Positions 33,222 to 41,673 of a stretch of DNA of 41,988 nucleotides are shown piece by piece. The stretch is taken from the NCBI GenBank assembly GCA_009787835.1, contig WQSN01000022.1, positions 1 through 41,988 of the forward strand. The letters run 5' to 3'. Positions within the stretch are counted from its first letter, which is position 1. Every line of letters starts with the position of its first letter. The position numbers and the translations under genes were made by a program. Below the pieces are notes generated by a model. That model saw nothing but the letters and a program-made list of their open reading frames with translations, made no database searches and had not been told where the DNA came from. This DNA comes from Treponema sp. (GTDB lineage: Bacteria; Spirochaetota; Spirochaetia; Treponematales; Breznakiellaceae).

Positions 33222-33806
33222 ATGTCAATTTTACTTGATAAAGACATTCGGGAGATTTTTACAGTACATCATGCTAAAAGATATCCCAGGAGCATTCTGT
33301 TGAGTGAAGTTAGAGTAAATAATGGGTTAGCAATCGCCGATTTGGTATCAATAGGCGGTAAGACTTCGCATTGTTATGAAATAAAAAGCGATCGGGATAA
33401 AATTTCCCGTGTTCTTGAGCAGTCAAAATCTTATGAAGTCGTTTTTAAAAAAATCAGTCTTATCACAACGTATAATTTATATAAAAAAGCTCTGGTTACT
33501 ATACCTTCATATTGGGGTATTGTTATCGTAAGTAATACGCCAAAAAACAAGGTTTATTATTGCCGTAAAGCGTCTGTCTCACCGTATTTTTCAAAACAAG
33601 ACGCTTTATATACTTTATGGCGCGATGAATTATTAAAAATTTTATTAATGAAAAATATAACGGAAAAATCATCCGGCAGGGCGAGCCGCAGTATGCTAAT
33701 AGATACATTATGCGGTAAATTAAGCAATTTAGAAACATGTAAATGGGTGAATTATTTTTTATTAAACCGGCAGTATAATCAGCGAAAAACAAGCTGGTTT
33801 AAATAG
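33222..33806 (+). CDS. sce7726-family protein, likely PD-(D/E)XK nuclease fold
   Basis: The 194-residue reading starts at the ATG at 33222, because family members begin close to this MSILLDKDIREIF block. A longer frame from 33189 has no better ribosome site. The core has IADLVSI (Asp40) and YEIKSDRDK (Glu53 and Lys55), an arrangement of D then ExK typical of PD-(D/E)XK nucleases, followed by the family pattern of a Gln-rich helix and Tyr. It is known only as a family of unknown function usually found next to sce7725-type proteins. The sce7725-like gene lies 18 bases away on the opposite strand. The low GC and the ImmA and GNAT neighbours point to a mobile or defence module. Confidence 0.78.
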   Translation: MSILLDKDIREIFTVHHAKRYPRSILLSEVRVNNGLAIADLVSIGGKTSHCYEIKSDRDKISRVLEQSKSYEVVFKKISLITTYNLYKKALVTIPSYWGIVIVSNTPKNKVYYCRKASVSPYFSKQDALYTLWRDELLKILLMKNITEKSSGRASRSMLIDTLCGKLSNLETCKWVNYFLLNRQYNQRKTSWFK

Positions 33807-33824
33807 AACCTGTCTATAATGCGG

Positions 33825-34889
33825 CTAGATAGAGCCTTTTATTATTTCGTTTATCATAAATTTTATATGAGCGTTAACAGTAGGTCCGATTATAGATGAT
33901 GGAGTGATTTTTTTTGTTTTTTGTTTCGTTCTTTCATGGAGATAATTATCTCCCCATGAGAAATTTTTTCCTCTGAAAAATTTCTCGTTAATAATTGTTT
34001 TGCCCTGTGAGAAATACTGGTCAAAACCATGTGTCTTTATTTTATGCCCTCTTATAATATATTGTGATTCAAGTGTTGAATATATTATTTTTGGAGTAAT
34101 GACATTTAACATTGCTTTAGGGTCGATATTTATCTCCGAATAACCGGGATCAACAATTGTATAATCGCCAAAGATTAAATTTAATTCAGGATAGTAATTT
34201 AATATTTCTCCGAATAATTTAATTTCATGCCTGTTTATTTTGACATAAGTGCCGGTTTTTACCTTATCGCCGATTGGGGTCGGAAGACTGGAACCGGTAA
34301 TTACAAAATTTGTGAAATTTTCCATGTTTTTTAAATAATCCAGTATCCTGATAATATTAATTTTGCATTTTTCTGCAATGGCGTCATTATCAATATAATT
34401 ACAGTCTAATAATGCAATAATATTTACATCAGATTTAATTCTTTTTATTATATCATTTAAATCTTTTTTATATGCTAAAAAACCGTCAAAATAGTCCTGA
34501 GTTATTCTGAGCGCAATCTTTCTTGTTTTGTAATTGGCATAATCAATGCAAATGTCCTTATGGGTTTGTACTCTGTCAAATCCAATAACCGGAATAATAT
34601 CAAAGTTGCTGAATGAATTTAACAGGTATAAATAATTATTATCGCCATTAATGGTAATTTTATCCGGCACTTCAAGATTATCAATAAAGAATGAGAAAGA
34701 TGATTCCAGCTTGCCTGACATTCTTTTTGAGCATCTGTCAATTTTTGTCTTTAATGTAATTTCTGTTAATTTATCATCTCTTGAAATTTCCAATAAAGGT
34801 ACAATACTGTTTCTGTCTGCTATATCCAAATTAAAAAGCGCGGTAAGTTCACCGTCCTTAAATTTCAGAAAAGGACTGTATTTATTCAT
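33825..34889 (-). CDS. sce7725/Beta family protein (T4 beta-protein-like)
   Basis: The 354-residue reading starts at the ATG at 34889, with family-typical beginning NKYSPFLKFKDGELTALFNL and then IVPLLEISRD. A longer frame to 34931 is unlikely because it lies inside the preceding gene. The start overlaps the stop of the ImmA-like gene by eight bases (ATGAATAA), so translation is coupled. Proteins of this type resemble the phage T4 beta family and occur in pairs with sce7726-like proteins. Biochemical function is not known to me. Here it is the last gene of a three-gene minus-strand operon. Confidence 0.72.
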   Translation of the reverse strand: MNKYSPFLKFKDGELTALFNLDIADRNSIVPLLEISRDDKLTEITLKTKIDRCSKRMSGKLESSFSFFIDNLEVPDKITINGDNNYLYLLNSFSNFDIIPVIGFDRVQTHKDICIDYANYKTRKIALRITQDYFDGFLAYKKDLNDIIKRIKSDVNIIALLDCNYIDNDAIAEKCKINIIRILDYLKNMENFTNFVITGSSLPTPIGDKVKTGTYVKINRHEIKLFGEILNYYPELNLIFGDYTIVDPGYSEINIDPKAMLNVITPKIIYSTLESQYIIRGHKIKTHGFDQYFSQGKTIINEKFFRGKNFSWGDNYLHERTKQKTKKITPSSIIGPTVNAHIKFMINEIIKGSI

Positions 34890-35691
34890 ATAAATCATTT
34901 CTATTAATTTTAATTTTTTGAATAATATCATTGAAAATTCGGTAATTATTGGTATCTTTACGTATTATCCCTGCAAGTAATGCCGGATGAACATTATATT
35001 CTGCTGCAAACTTTAATAAATCAGATGAAATTTTGGTTTTTTTTGGTTTACATACTCGGTAAATCTCAGGACTAATTATCGAATCTTTTGCAAGTCTGTT
35101 TGCTTCCAGTTCAATTTCTTCCTGTGAATCTGTAATACTCACAATTCCGCCGGTTAAGTGTTGCTTATGTAATATTATATGTGATAATTCGTGCAAAAGC
35201 GAGAACAAAAGATGATCCAGCCTTTCAAACCTTACTGTTAGTCCTACTGCAATTGAAGATGAGCCGGTTATGTAAACTGCTCCATCTATTTTTGTACCAA
35301 TCAGGGGTTCAATAAAATAAAGTGAAATTCCCCTTGCATTCAGGAAATTTTTAATTTCAGCAACAATATTTTCCTTAAAACAAATATTAATAATTTCCTT
35401 TAAATCGCCTTTATCCAGCGAAGAAATATTATTTACGGAAAAATCATCATTATAATTTTCCGCCATGTCAATAAAACGCAATGTCCAGAATTCCTGTAAA
35501 GGTTTATTTTTAATTTCATTTTTTTTAAACATCATTTTGTTATCAGTATCCTGCAATAATACTTTAAAATGCTGTTTTAAATAATTTTCAGGTATGGATG
35601 AGCTTTTAAAATAATTATACCTGTCAATTACTGTATTAATATTAATATTATTAATATTATTACTTACAAAAAAATCATCAATATCAAACAT
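34882..35691 (-). CDS. ImmA/IrrE-family metallopeptidase
   Basis: The 269-residue reading starts at the ATG at 35691, which has a GGAGA site upstream. The longer frame to 35760 lies inside the GNAT gene. The zinc site is HELSH (167-171) in LFSLLHELSHIILH, with the downstream glutamate motif ELEANRLA (about 194-201). ImmA/IrrE peptidases cleave repressors or antitoxin-like partners when triggered. No helix-turn-helix is visible in this protein and no repressor gene is beside it. The first 130 residues are of unknown type. It overlaps the GNAT gene by eight bases (ATGTTTGA) and the sce7725-like gene by eight, so all three are probably made in fixed proportion. Confidence 0.88.
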   Translation of the reverse strand: MFDIDDFFVSNNINNININTVIDRYNYFKSSSIPENYLKQHFKVLLQDTDNKMMFKKNEIKNKPLQEFWTLRFIDMAENYNDDFSVNNISSLDKGDLKEIINICFKENIVAEIKNFLNARGISLYFIEPLIGTKIDGAVYITGSSSIAVGLTVRFERLDHLLFSLLHELSHIILHKQHLTGGIVSITDSQEEIELEANRLAKDSIISPEIYRVCKPKKTKISSDLLKFAAEYNVHPALLAGIIRKDTNNYRIFNDIIQKIKINRNDLYE

Positions 35692-36358
35692 TATTACTCT
35701 CCAGAAAAGATATTGCATTTTCCCTGTTAATTTCATAGAATAATAATCCATCTTCATCATTATATTCAGGTAAGTTAACCATTCCTATCTTAATATAATA
35801 TTCATGTGCTTGTGGAAGGGAATGCAGGCAAAATCCATGATTATAATGATATTTTCTGATAAAATAAAATTGAACCTGTTTTAATATTTCTGTGCCAATA
35901 CCTTTATATTGGCGGTCATGTAGTGAAGAATTTCTATTCCACGGAGCGCTTGATAAATATTTGATATAAAAAATATTAACGCTTTGGAAAACAGATTTTT
36001 GTGGATGATATGTTAAACATACACCCTGAACGCCATCTGAAGTTCTCAGGAAAAACCAATTATACTCTGATGTATTGAAAAAAAACGCTTTCTTTGACCA
36101 GTTCCATTTAAAATCTTCAAGCATAATATAATTCTGAAGTATTTCCCTGTAACTGTTCACTTCAGCGGCATTGACTACATACTGTAAAATTATATTAGTT
36201 GTAAAATCTTTCCATCCATTGCATTCAAGAATTGAAGATTTGCTTAATCCCAATTCAATTGAGTATGGAACGCTTTCTCCATTATTCTTGGGAACTGATC
36301 CATTACATATTATTTTAGGAGATGAATATGCGTCTAAAAAATCAGTACCTATACGCAT
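35684..36358 (-). CDS. GNAT-fold acetyltransferase
   Basis: The 224-residue reading starts at the ATG at 36358. A longer frame begins at GTG 36421, but a promoter (TGGACA, 17 nt, TAAAAT) ends seven bases before the ATG, which favours the short form. The C-terminal half has the GNAT fold: a beta strand with IFYIKYLSSAPWNR, the acetyl-CoA loop QYKGIGTEIL, and the following helix-strand pattern ending in IKIGMVNLPEY. It could acetylate a protein or a tRNA-linked amino acid. The substrate is unknown. It is the first gene of the operon with the ImmA-like and sce7725-like genes. Confidence 0.72.
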   Translation of the reverse strand: MRIGTDFLDAYSSPKIICNGSVPKNNGESVPYSIELGLSKSSILECNGWKDFTTNIILQYVVNAAEVNSYREILQNYIMLEDFKWNWSKKAFFFNTSEYNWFFLRTSDGVQGVCLTYHPQKSVFQSVNIFYIKYLSSAPWNRNSSLHDRQYKGIGTEILKQVQFYFIRKYHYNHGFCLHSLPQAHEYYIKIGMVNLPEYNDEDGLLFYEINRENAISFLESNNV

Positions 36359-36365
36359 ATTAACT

Positions 36366-36394
36366 ATTTTATAACATTTAAATTTTTTTGTCCA
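36366..36394 (-). promoter_or_regulatory. Promoter of the GNAT-ImmA-sce7725 operon, leaderless type
   Basis: Minus strand TGGACA (36394-36389), a 17-nt spacer and TAAAAT (36371-36366), then seven bases to the ATG. It decides the start of the GNAT gene. Confidence 0.5.
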
Positions 36395-36427
36395 GATCTC
36401 GCATGAGAGAACCAGAAACACAAATGA

Positions 36428-36470
36428 GGCTGTTCCAAAACTTTCAAACCGAAGGTTTGCGTTTTTAGAA
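36428..36470. repeat. Interspersed palindromic repeat, family 1, copy C
   Basis: CTGTTCCAAAACTTTCAAAC and on to TTTGCGTTTTTAGAACAG. The inner stem is CAAACC with GGTTTG, where copy A has CGAACC with GGTTCG, a compensated pair change. It lies between the DUF368 stop and the GNAT operon. Confidence 0.7.
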
Positions 36471-36500
36471 CAGCAACCTTGGATTTAGATAACAGCCAAA

Positions 36501-37343
36501 TTATCTGCTGTACTTTCCGCTGACCTTGCACATCCAGAAAGAGAAAGCTCCGCCAGCGATAAATGTAACAACACAGGCAATCGCGCCGGTTTGTAAATAA
36601 TTATAGTAGCCGCCTTCCTGCTGCCAGCCGGAAGCGATTGCGGCTATAAGAATGGCGGAAGCGAGGACAAATCCGATAATAACATGGAAAAATCCGGTAA
36701 ATAATTTTTTTAACAGGAACTCTATCAGTTTGGAAAATGGTATGACAAAAGCTCCCATGCCCAGAACGAATGGCAATAACACGGCGAAATTTAAGCTTCT
36801 GTAAGCGTCTATCATCTGGCCGTACAATCCGAAAAGCACAAGAAAATTGGAAGAGCTGAAACCGGGTATGAGCGCGATAAACGCGACAATCCCGCCTGAA
36901 ATAAACGAAGTTAAAGGATTTAGTTTTAATTCGCCGAATGCCCAGCTTCCGGAGAACAGCAGAAAGAACGCCGCGAAAATAAAAGTACAAATCATTATTA
37001 TAATGTGCATGGGCTTTCTTCCCTTTTCTCCGGACTTTGACCAAAGTTCCGGCATTGTTCCCAGAATTGCGCCCGCGAAAAACCATAAAAACGGTGTCTG
37101 GTAATTGTCTTTTAAAAAACTTATGGGATGAGAAACAAGGTAGATTCCAGAAAGCGCGCCAAGCCCTACAGGGAGAAAAAACAAAAGGTTTTTAATAAAA
37201 TCTTTTCTGATATTCGCGATAAACGTGACAATCTTTTCATATAATCCAAAAACGACAGCTAACGCCGCTCCGCTGATTCCGGGAAGAACAAAATCCATCC
37301 CGATAACCGCTCCCTTAAAAAATCTTAAAACCCAGTCAATCAT
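36501..37343 (-). CDS. DUF368 membrane protein, likely undecaprenyl-phosphate translocase
   Basis: The 280-residue protein has multiple membrane segments and the DUF368 start VIGMDFVLPGISGAALAVVFG, repeated in a related form in the middle (GIVAFIALIPGFSSSNFLVLFG), as expected for two inverted halves. DUF368 proteins (PopT) return undecaprenyl phosphate across the membrane for cell-wall synthesis. The ATG at 37343 has GAGGTG with good spacing and is preferred over a GTG two codons earlier. It follows dnaJ on the same strand by 42 bases. Confidence 0.88.
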   Translation of the reverse strand: MIDWVLRFFKGAVIGMDFVLPGISGAALAVVFGLYEKIVTFIANIRKDFIKNLLFFLPVGLGALSGIYLVSHPISFLKDNYQTPFLWFFAGAILGTMPELWSKSGEKGRKPMHIIIMICTFIFAAFFLLFSGSWAFGELKLNPLTSFISGGIVAFIALIPGFSSSNFLVLFGLYGQMIDAYRSLNFAVLLPFVLGMGAFVIPFSKLIEFLLKKLFTGFFHVIIGFVLASAILIAAIASGWQQEGGYYNYLQTGAIACVVTFIAGGAFSFWMCKVSGKYSR

Positions 37344-37385
37344 TGTCACCTCTTTATCACGGCGTAGCCTGATCAGGGGATACGC

Positions 37386-38531
37386 TTATTCAGATAACTG
37401 TGAAAGAGGAATTGGTTTGGGGCTGTCGTTTTGCCCTTCAACTTTGGCAAGTTCTTCCAGCAGTTCCTTTCCTTTACGGGATAACCTTTCCGGTATTTGT
37501 ATTATCAGCTTGATGTAAAGATTGCCGCGTGCGTTGCCAGCAAGCGAATTTCCTGATGGAACTCCCTCGTCACGGATACGGAGCATTTTTCCGTTCTGGA
37601 TACCGGCCGGCACTTTTACCTTGATTGTCTTGCTGTCCAGTGTCGTTACGTGAATATCCGCGCCGAGAGCCGCCTGCGTTATGGAAACGGGAACGGCGCA
37701 GTAAAGATCATAATCCTGTCTTTCAAAATATTCATGCGCCTTTATTCTGATAAAAACATACAAATCCCCCGCCGGTCCTCCGTTGGGGCCGGCATCTCCC
37801 TGTTTGGGAATTACCACGCGCTTTCCGTTTTCCACTCCGGCGGGAATTGTTACCATTATTTTCTGCCGTTTTTTCTGGGTTCCCGAACCGCCGCAGTCTT
37901 TACATGGTTTTTCAATTACATACCCTTCGCCGTTACACTGATGGCAGGTAGTGGCGACAGAGAAAAATCCCTGACTGTGGCGAACCTGTCCCGAACCGCG
38001 GCAGACAGGGCAGGTTTTCTTTCCTCCTCCGTCCGATGTTCCGGCTCCGTTACAGGTTGAGCATGATTCATTATGTGAATATTGAATTTCCACTTTTGTG
38101 CCGAAGACCGCATCCTTAAAAGGAATTTCAATATCGTAACGGAGATTGGAGCCCTGTCTTACCCCTCCGCTTCCCGATGAACTTCTGCGGAAACCGCCGC
38201 CGCTGCCTCCGAAAAAACTTTCAAAAATACTGCCAAAACCGCCTTCGCCGAAAATATCTTCAAAGCCCCGGAACACACTGGAATAATCACCCTGCCCGCC
38301 CATTCCTTCCACTCCGGCAAATCCAAATTGATCGTAAGCGGCTTTCTTCTGATCGTCGGCGAGAATTCCAAAAGCTTCCGCCGCCTCTTTAAATTTTTCC
38401 TCGGCCTGTTTATCGCCGGGATTCTTGTCAGGATGGTACTGAAGAGCGAGTTTCCTGTAGGCTTTTTTTATGTCATCTTTGGATGCGCTTTTATCAACAC
38501 CGAGAACTTCGTAATAATCGCGTTTAGCCAT
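37386..38531 (-). CDS. dnaJ: Chaperone DnaJ
   Basis: The 381-residue protein has the J domain with HPD (YHPDKNPGD, about 33-41), a Gly-Phe-rich region (about 75-130), four zinc-binding CxxCxGxG repeats ([32 protein letters not shown]) and the substrate-binding C-terminal domains. It stimulates DnaK ATPase and hands over substrates. No ribosome binding site is seen: the bases before the ATG are CTCCCTACCAAAA, the end of a heptad repeat array. It is downstream of dnaK on the same strand. Confidence 0.98.
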   Translation of the reverse strand: MAKRDYYEVLGVDKSASKDDIKKAYRKLALQYHPDKNPGDKQAEEKFKEAAEAFGILADDQKKAAYDQFGFAGVEGMGGQGDYSSVFRGFEDIFGEGGFGSIFESFFGGSGGGFRRSSSGSGGVRQGSNLRYDIEIPFKDAVFGTKVEIQYSHNESCSTCNGAGTSDGGGKKTCPVCRGSGQVRHSQGFFSVATTCHQCNGEGYVIEKPCKDCGGSGTQKKRQKIMVTIPAGVENGKRVVIPKQGDAGPNGGPAGDLYVFIRIKAHEYFERQDYDLYCAVPVSITQAALGADIHVTTLDSKTIKVKVPAGIQNGKMLRIRDEGVPSGNSLAGNARGNLYIKLIIQIPERLSRKGKELLEELAKVEGQNDSPKPIPLSQLSE

Positions 38532-38539
38532 TTTTGGTA

Positions 38540-38659
38540 GGGAGTGGGGAGCGGGAAGCAGGGAGCAGGGAGCGTTGTTAGAAAACTAAACGTATAATTA
38601 TCACGCTCAGATTGCGAACAACAATCCCTACTCTCTACTCCCTGCTCCCAACTCCCATT
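38540..38659. repeat. Facing complementary heptad repeats between dnaK and dnaJ
   Basis: Five 7-nt units of GGGAGNN type (38540-38574: GGGAGTG, GGGAGCG, GGAAGCA, GGGAGCA, GGGAGCG) are followed after about 50 bases by five units of the complement type (38625-38659: TCCCTAC, TCTCTAC, TCCCTGC, TCCCAAC, TCCCATT). The two arrays can form a long imperfect hairpin in the dnaK-dnaJ mRNA. It may set the ratio of the two proteins. Confidence 0.75.
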
Positions 38660-38664
38660 ACCCC

Positions 38665-40623
38665 CTATTTTTTATCGTCGTCCACAACTTCGTAGTCCGC
38701 GTCTTCGGCGCCTTTGGTGTTGCTCCCGCTGTCTGTAGATCCGCCGCCCATGTTTGGGTTAAAGCCGCCGCCCATATCGGGACCCGGGCCGCCCTGCTGA
38801 CCTGCCGCGCCTGTGTTCGCGCCCTGTTGTTTGTAGATTTCTTCGGCGATTTTATAGGAAGCCTGTTTAAGAGCTTCGGTCTTGTCTTTAATTAATTGTA
38901 GGTCTGTGCCTTCCAGCGCTTTGCGCAAATCGGCAATGGCTTCTTCAACTTTGGACTTGTCCGCTGGATTTACCTTGTCGCCAAGGTCTTTAATGTTCTT
39001 TTCGGTACTGTAAATCATCGAGTCGGCTTCATTGCGGACTTCGGCTCTTTCGCGCTCTTTTCTATCTTCTTCGGCGTGGAGTTCCGCTTCTTTCACCATG
39101 CGGTCAATATCAGAATCGCTTAAACCGCTGGAACTTTCAATGCGGATCTTCTGCTCTTTGCCGGTTCCAAGATCTTTCGCACTGACATGAACAATGCCGT
39201 TCGCGTCAATGTCGAAGGTTACTTCAATCTGCGGAACTCCGCGCGGGGCGGGCGGTATGCCGACAAGATCGAAACGGCCCAGAATACGGTTCTGGTTCGC
39301 CATTTCGCGCTCGCCCTGCAAGACCTGAATGGAAACTGCAGTCTGACCGTCTGCGGCCGTGGAGAAAATCTGGCTCTTGCGTGTCGGGATGGTTGTGTTA
39401 CGTGTAATGAGTTTTGTCATGACTCCGCCGAGCGTTTCAATGCCGAGCGAAAGCGGAGTGACATCCAGCAGCAGTACGTCTTTAACATCGCCGCCGAGGA
39501 TACCGCCCTGAATCGCCGCTCCTACCGCGACAGCTTCATCGGGGTTAACGCCCTTGTTTGGCTCTTTTTTGAACATGTCTTTTACAATCTGCTGCACTGC
39601 CGGAATTCGGGTGGAACCGCCGACAAGGATAACCTCGTCAATTTGATCCGCGTTAAGTCCGGCGTCCGCGAGCGCTTTCTTACAGGGTTCTTTGGAACGA
39701 TCAAGCAAATCTCCCACCATCTGCTCAAACTTTGCCCGTGTCAGGGATTTTTGCAGGTGTTTGGGGCCGCTCTGGTCGGCGGTGATAAACGGCAGGTTAA
39801 TTTCTGTCGTCTGCATGGCCGATAATTCAATCTTTGCCTTTTCAGAAGATTCACGAAGCCGCTGCAGCGCCATACGATCCTGACCCAGATCGATGCCTGT
39901 ATCCTTTTTAAATTCCGCGATAAGCCATTCCATGATTCGGCGGTCAAAATCATCGCCGCCCAGGTGAGTGTCGCCGTTAGTGGCTTTTACCTCAAAAACG
40001 CCGTCGCCCAGTTCAAGAATGGAAATATCGAAAGTGCCGCCGCCAAGATCATAAACGGCGATTATTTTATCTTTTTTGGAATCCTTGTTAAAACCGAAAG
40101 CTAATGAAGCGGCGGTCGGCTCATTGATAATTCTCTTTACTTCCAGCCCCGCAATTTTACCGGCATCCTTGGTTGCCTGGCGCTGAGCGTCATTAAAATA
40201 CGCCGGAACTGTAATTACCGCTTCGGTAACAGATTCGCCCAGATAGTCTTCCGCGGTTTTCTTCATTTTTTGAAGCACAAAGGCGGAAATTTCCTGCGGC
40301 GAGTACTTTTTGCCGTCAATGTCCACACGCACATCGTCGCCCTGTTCAGCGATACGGTACGGAACCAGCTTCATTTCATTGGAAACCTCGGAATAACGGC
40401 GTCCCATAAAACGTTTAATCGAATAGACGGTATTCTCCGGATTAGTGATCATCTGGTTTTTTGCCGGGGCGCCGACAATTCGCTCGCCCTTGCTGGTAAA
40501 CCCAACGATAGAGGGGGTAGTGCGCCCGCCTTCGGAACTTTGAATAACAACCGGCTCTCCTCCTTCAAGGACGGATACGCATGAGTTTGTCGTTCCTAAA
40601 TCGATACCAATAATTTTTCCCAT
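38665..40623 (-). CDS. dnaK: Chaperone DnaK (Hsp70)
   Basis: The 652-residue protein starts [20 protein letters not shown], with the phosphate-binding motifs of the ATPase domain ([17 protein letters not shown]), the substrate-binding domain with [16 protein letters not shown], the helical lid, and the acidic tail ending EVVDDDKK. It folds and protects proteins with DnaJ and GrpE. AAGGAGC is placed correctly before the ATG. It is the middle gene of the grpE-dnaK-dnaJ cluster; the 77-base gap from grpE is AT-rich. Confidence 0.99.
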   Translation of the reverse strand: MGKIIGIDLGTTNSCVSVLEGGEPVVIQSSEGGRTTPSIVGFTSKGERIVGAPAKNQMITNPENTVYSIKRFMGRRYSEVSNEMKLVPYRIAEQGDDVRVDIDGKKYSPQEISAFVLQKMKKTAEDYLGESVTEAVITVPAYFNDAQRQATKDAGKIAGLEVKRIINEPTAASLAFGFNKDSKKDKIIAVYDLGGGTFDISILELGDGVFEVKATNGDTHLGGDDFDRRIMEWLIAEFKKDTGIDLGQDRMALQRLRESSEKAKIELSAMQTTEINLPFITADQSGPKHLQKSLTRAKFEQMVGDLLDRSKEPCKKALADAGLNADQIDEVILVGGSTRIPAVQQIVKDMFKKEPNKGVNPDEAVAVGAAIQGGILGGDVKDVLLLDVTPLSLGIETLGGVMTKLITRNTTIPTRKSQIFSTAADGQTAVSIQVLQGEREMANQNRILGRFDLVGIPPAPRGVPQIEVTFDIDANGIVHVSAKDLGTGKEQKIRIESSSGLSDSDIDRMVKEAELHAEEDRKERERAEVRNEADSMIYSTEKNIKDLGDKVNPADKSKVEEAIADLRKALEGTDLQLIKDKTEALKQASYKIAEEIYKQQGANTGAAGQQGGPGPDMGGGFNPNMGGGSTDSGSNTKGAEDADYEVVDDDKK

Positions 40624-40700
40624 TTTATTGCTCCTTAAATTTATATATTAAATATATTTATTTTTAATGAATTAGGGAATGGGGACAGATTTCCCTCCCC

Positions 40701-41327
40701 TTACGCTCCTGTTTCTTCCGGCATTAATACCTTTACTTTCGCCGCTCTAATCACCCTGTCTTTCAGAAGGTATCCCTTCGCGAATTCCTCCTGTACAGTA
40801 GGCTCGCTTACATCCGGGGATTTTTCCATCATCAAAGCTTCGTGGATGTTTGGATCGAACAGCTCTCCGGCGCAGTTAAAACGTTTAAGTCCCCATTTGC
40901 CTTCAAGCTGGCTTGTAAGCCGTTTTTCAATCATTTTTATGCCATCCAGAAAGCCCGATAAATCTGTCGAGCTTTCTCCCGCCTGAATCGCGCGTTCAAA
41001 GTCGTCAATTACAGGAATTATATCCAAAAGCAGACTTTGATTGGCATATTCTATCGCGCCCTGCTTCTCCTGGTTCATCCGTTTGCGGAAATTCTCAAAA
41101 TCCGCAGCCTTTCGCAGCAGTTGATCGCGTATTTCCGCGACTTGCGCTTCCAGGGTTGCAATTTTTTCCTCCGCAGTCAGCGGCTTGGCGTCCGTCACGG
41201 CGGCTTCCGCCTCCTGAGGCTGGTTTTCAGGCTCGTTTACGCCTTCCGCGGACATTTCCGCCCCGTTTTCATCAGCCTGATCTTTTTCTGCGTCCGGTAT
41301 TTCGGACTGTGTTTCCTTTTTAGACAT
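40701..41327 (-). CDS. grpE: Nucleotide-exchange factor GrpE
   Basis: The 208-residue reading starts at the ATG at 41327, preceded by GGAAG at good spacing. A frame four codons longer (41339) has no site. It has a very acidic, disordered N-terminus (about 1-55), the long coiled-coil (RKAADFENFRKRMNQEK), and the C-terminal beta domain ending with VKVLMPEE. It releases ADP from DnaK and acts as a thermosensor in other bacteria. hrcA, often first in this cluster, is not upstream here. Confidence 0.97.
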   Translation of the reverse strand: MSKKETQSEIPDAEKDQADENGAEMSAEGVNEPENQPQEAEAAVTDAKPLTAEEKIATLEAQVAEIRDQLLRKAADFENFRKRMNQEKQGAIEYANQSLLLDIIPVIDDFERAIQAGESSTDLSGFLDGIKMIEKRLTSQLEGKWGLKRFNCAGELFDPNIHEALMMEKSPDVSEPTVQEEFAKGYLLKDRVIRAAKVKVLMPEETGA

Positions 41328-41359
41328 TACATCTTCCATATAGTAATAAAATGTAAATT

Positions 41360-41371
41360 GGGAAATTTCCC
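41360..41371. promoter_or_regulatory. Perfect palindrome at the predicted grpE transcript start
   Basis: GGGAAATTTCCC is a perfect 12-bp dyad lying about five bases downstream of the predicted transcription start. It is a candidate operator. No CIRCE heat-shock element (TTAGCACTC inverted pair) is present. Confidence 0.4.
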
Positions 41372-41382
41372 CATCTACTTAA

Positions 41383-41411
41383 AAAATACAAAAAAACTGC
41401 ATTTGGGTCAA
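41383..41411 (-). promoter_or_regulatory. Sigma-70-type promoter of grpE-dnaK-dnaJ
   Basis: Minus strand TTGACC (41411-41406), a 17-nt spacer and TATTTT (41388-41383). The transcript would have a leader of about 50 bases. Confidence 0.5.
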
Positions 41412-41445
41412 GGAAATTCCATTGAAATTTTAATATTTATGAAAG

Positions 41446-41491
41446 GCAGAAATGTATGCTTTGTTATTTATTTTTAAGCATACATTTCTGC
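41446..41491. repeat. Perfect 16-bp hairpin upstream of the grpE promoter
   Basis: GCAGAAATGTATGCTT (41446-41461) and AAGCATACATTTCTGC (41476-41491) are exact inverted copies with a 14-base AT loop. It lies 35 bases upstream of the -35 box. Because the flanking genes diverge, a terminator role is not expected. A protein-binding site is more likely. Confidence 0.6.
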
Positions 41492-41639
41492 ATTTTATTA
41501 GTTAATACTTCAGTCAGCGTACTGGCGTAATTGTCCGGGACAACCAACAAGAGTTTTGGAAAAACCTCAGCTAATAATATTATTCCCTAAAGGTATTTAC
41601 TGCAAATCCGATATTAATATTGATGTGGGAGAAATTAAT

Positions 41640-41673
41640 AAAAGCATATTGCTTGATAAAGCAGAATGCTTTT
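41640..41673 (+). repeat. AT-rich hairpin upstream of flaB
   Basis: AAAAGCAT (41640-41647) pairs with ATGCTTTT at the right end, with TGCT/AGCA inside and a loop of TGATAA. The 3' side ends in TTTT, so it could terminate reading from the left and insulate flaB. Confidence 0.5.

Noticed and set aside
36601..37086. 161-codon frame on the same strand as the DUF368 gene
   Set aside because: It is an Arg- and Phe-rich shadow in another frame of a clear membrane protein gene.
39187..39825. 212-codon frame opposite dnaK
   Set aside because: Antisense shadow of a highly conserved gene. Such long shadows are common opposite dnaK.
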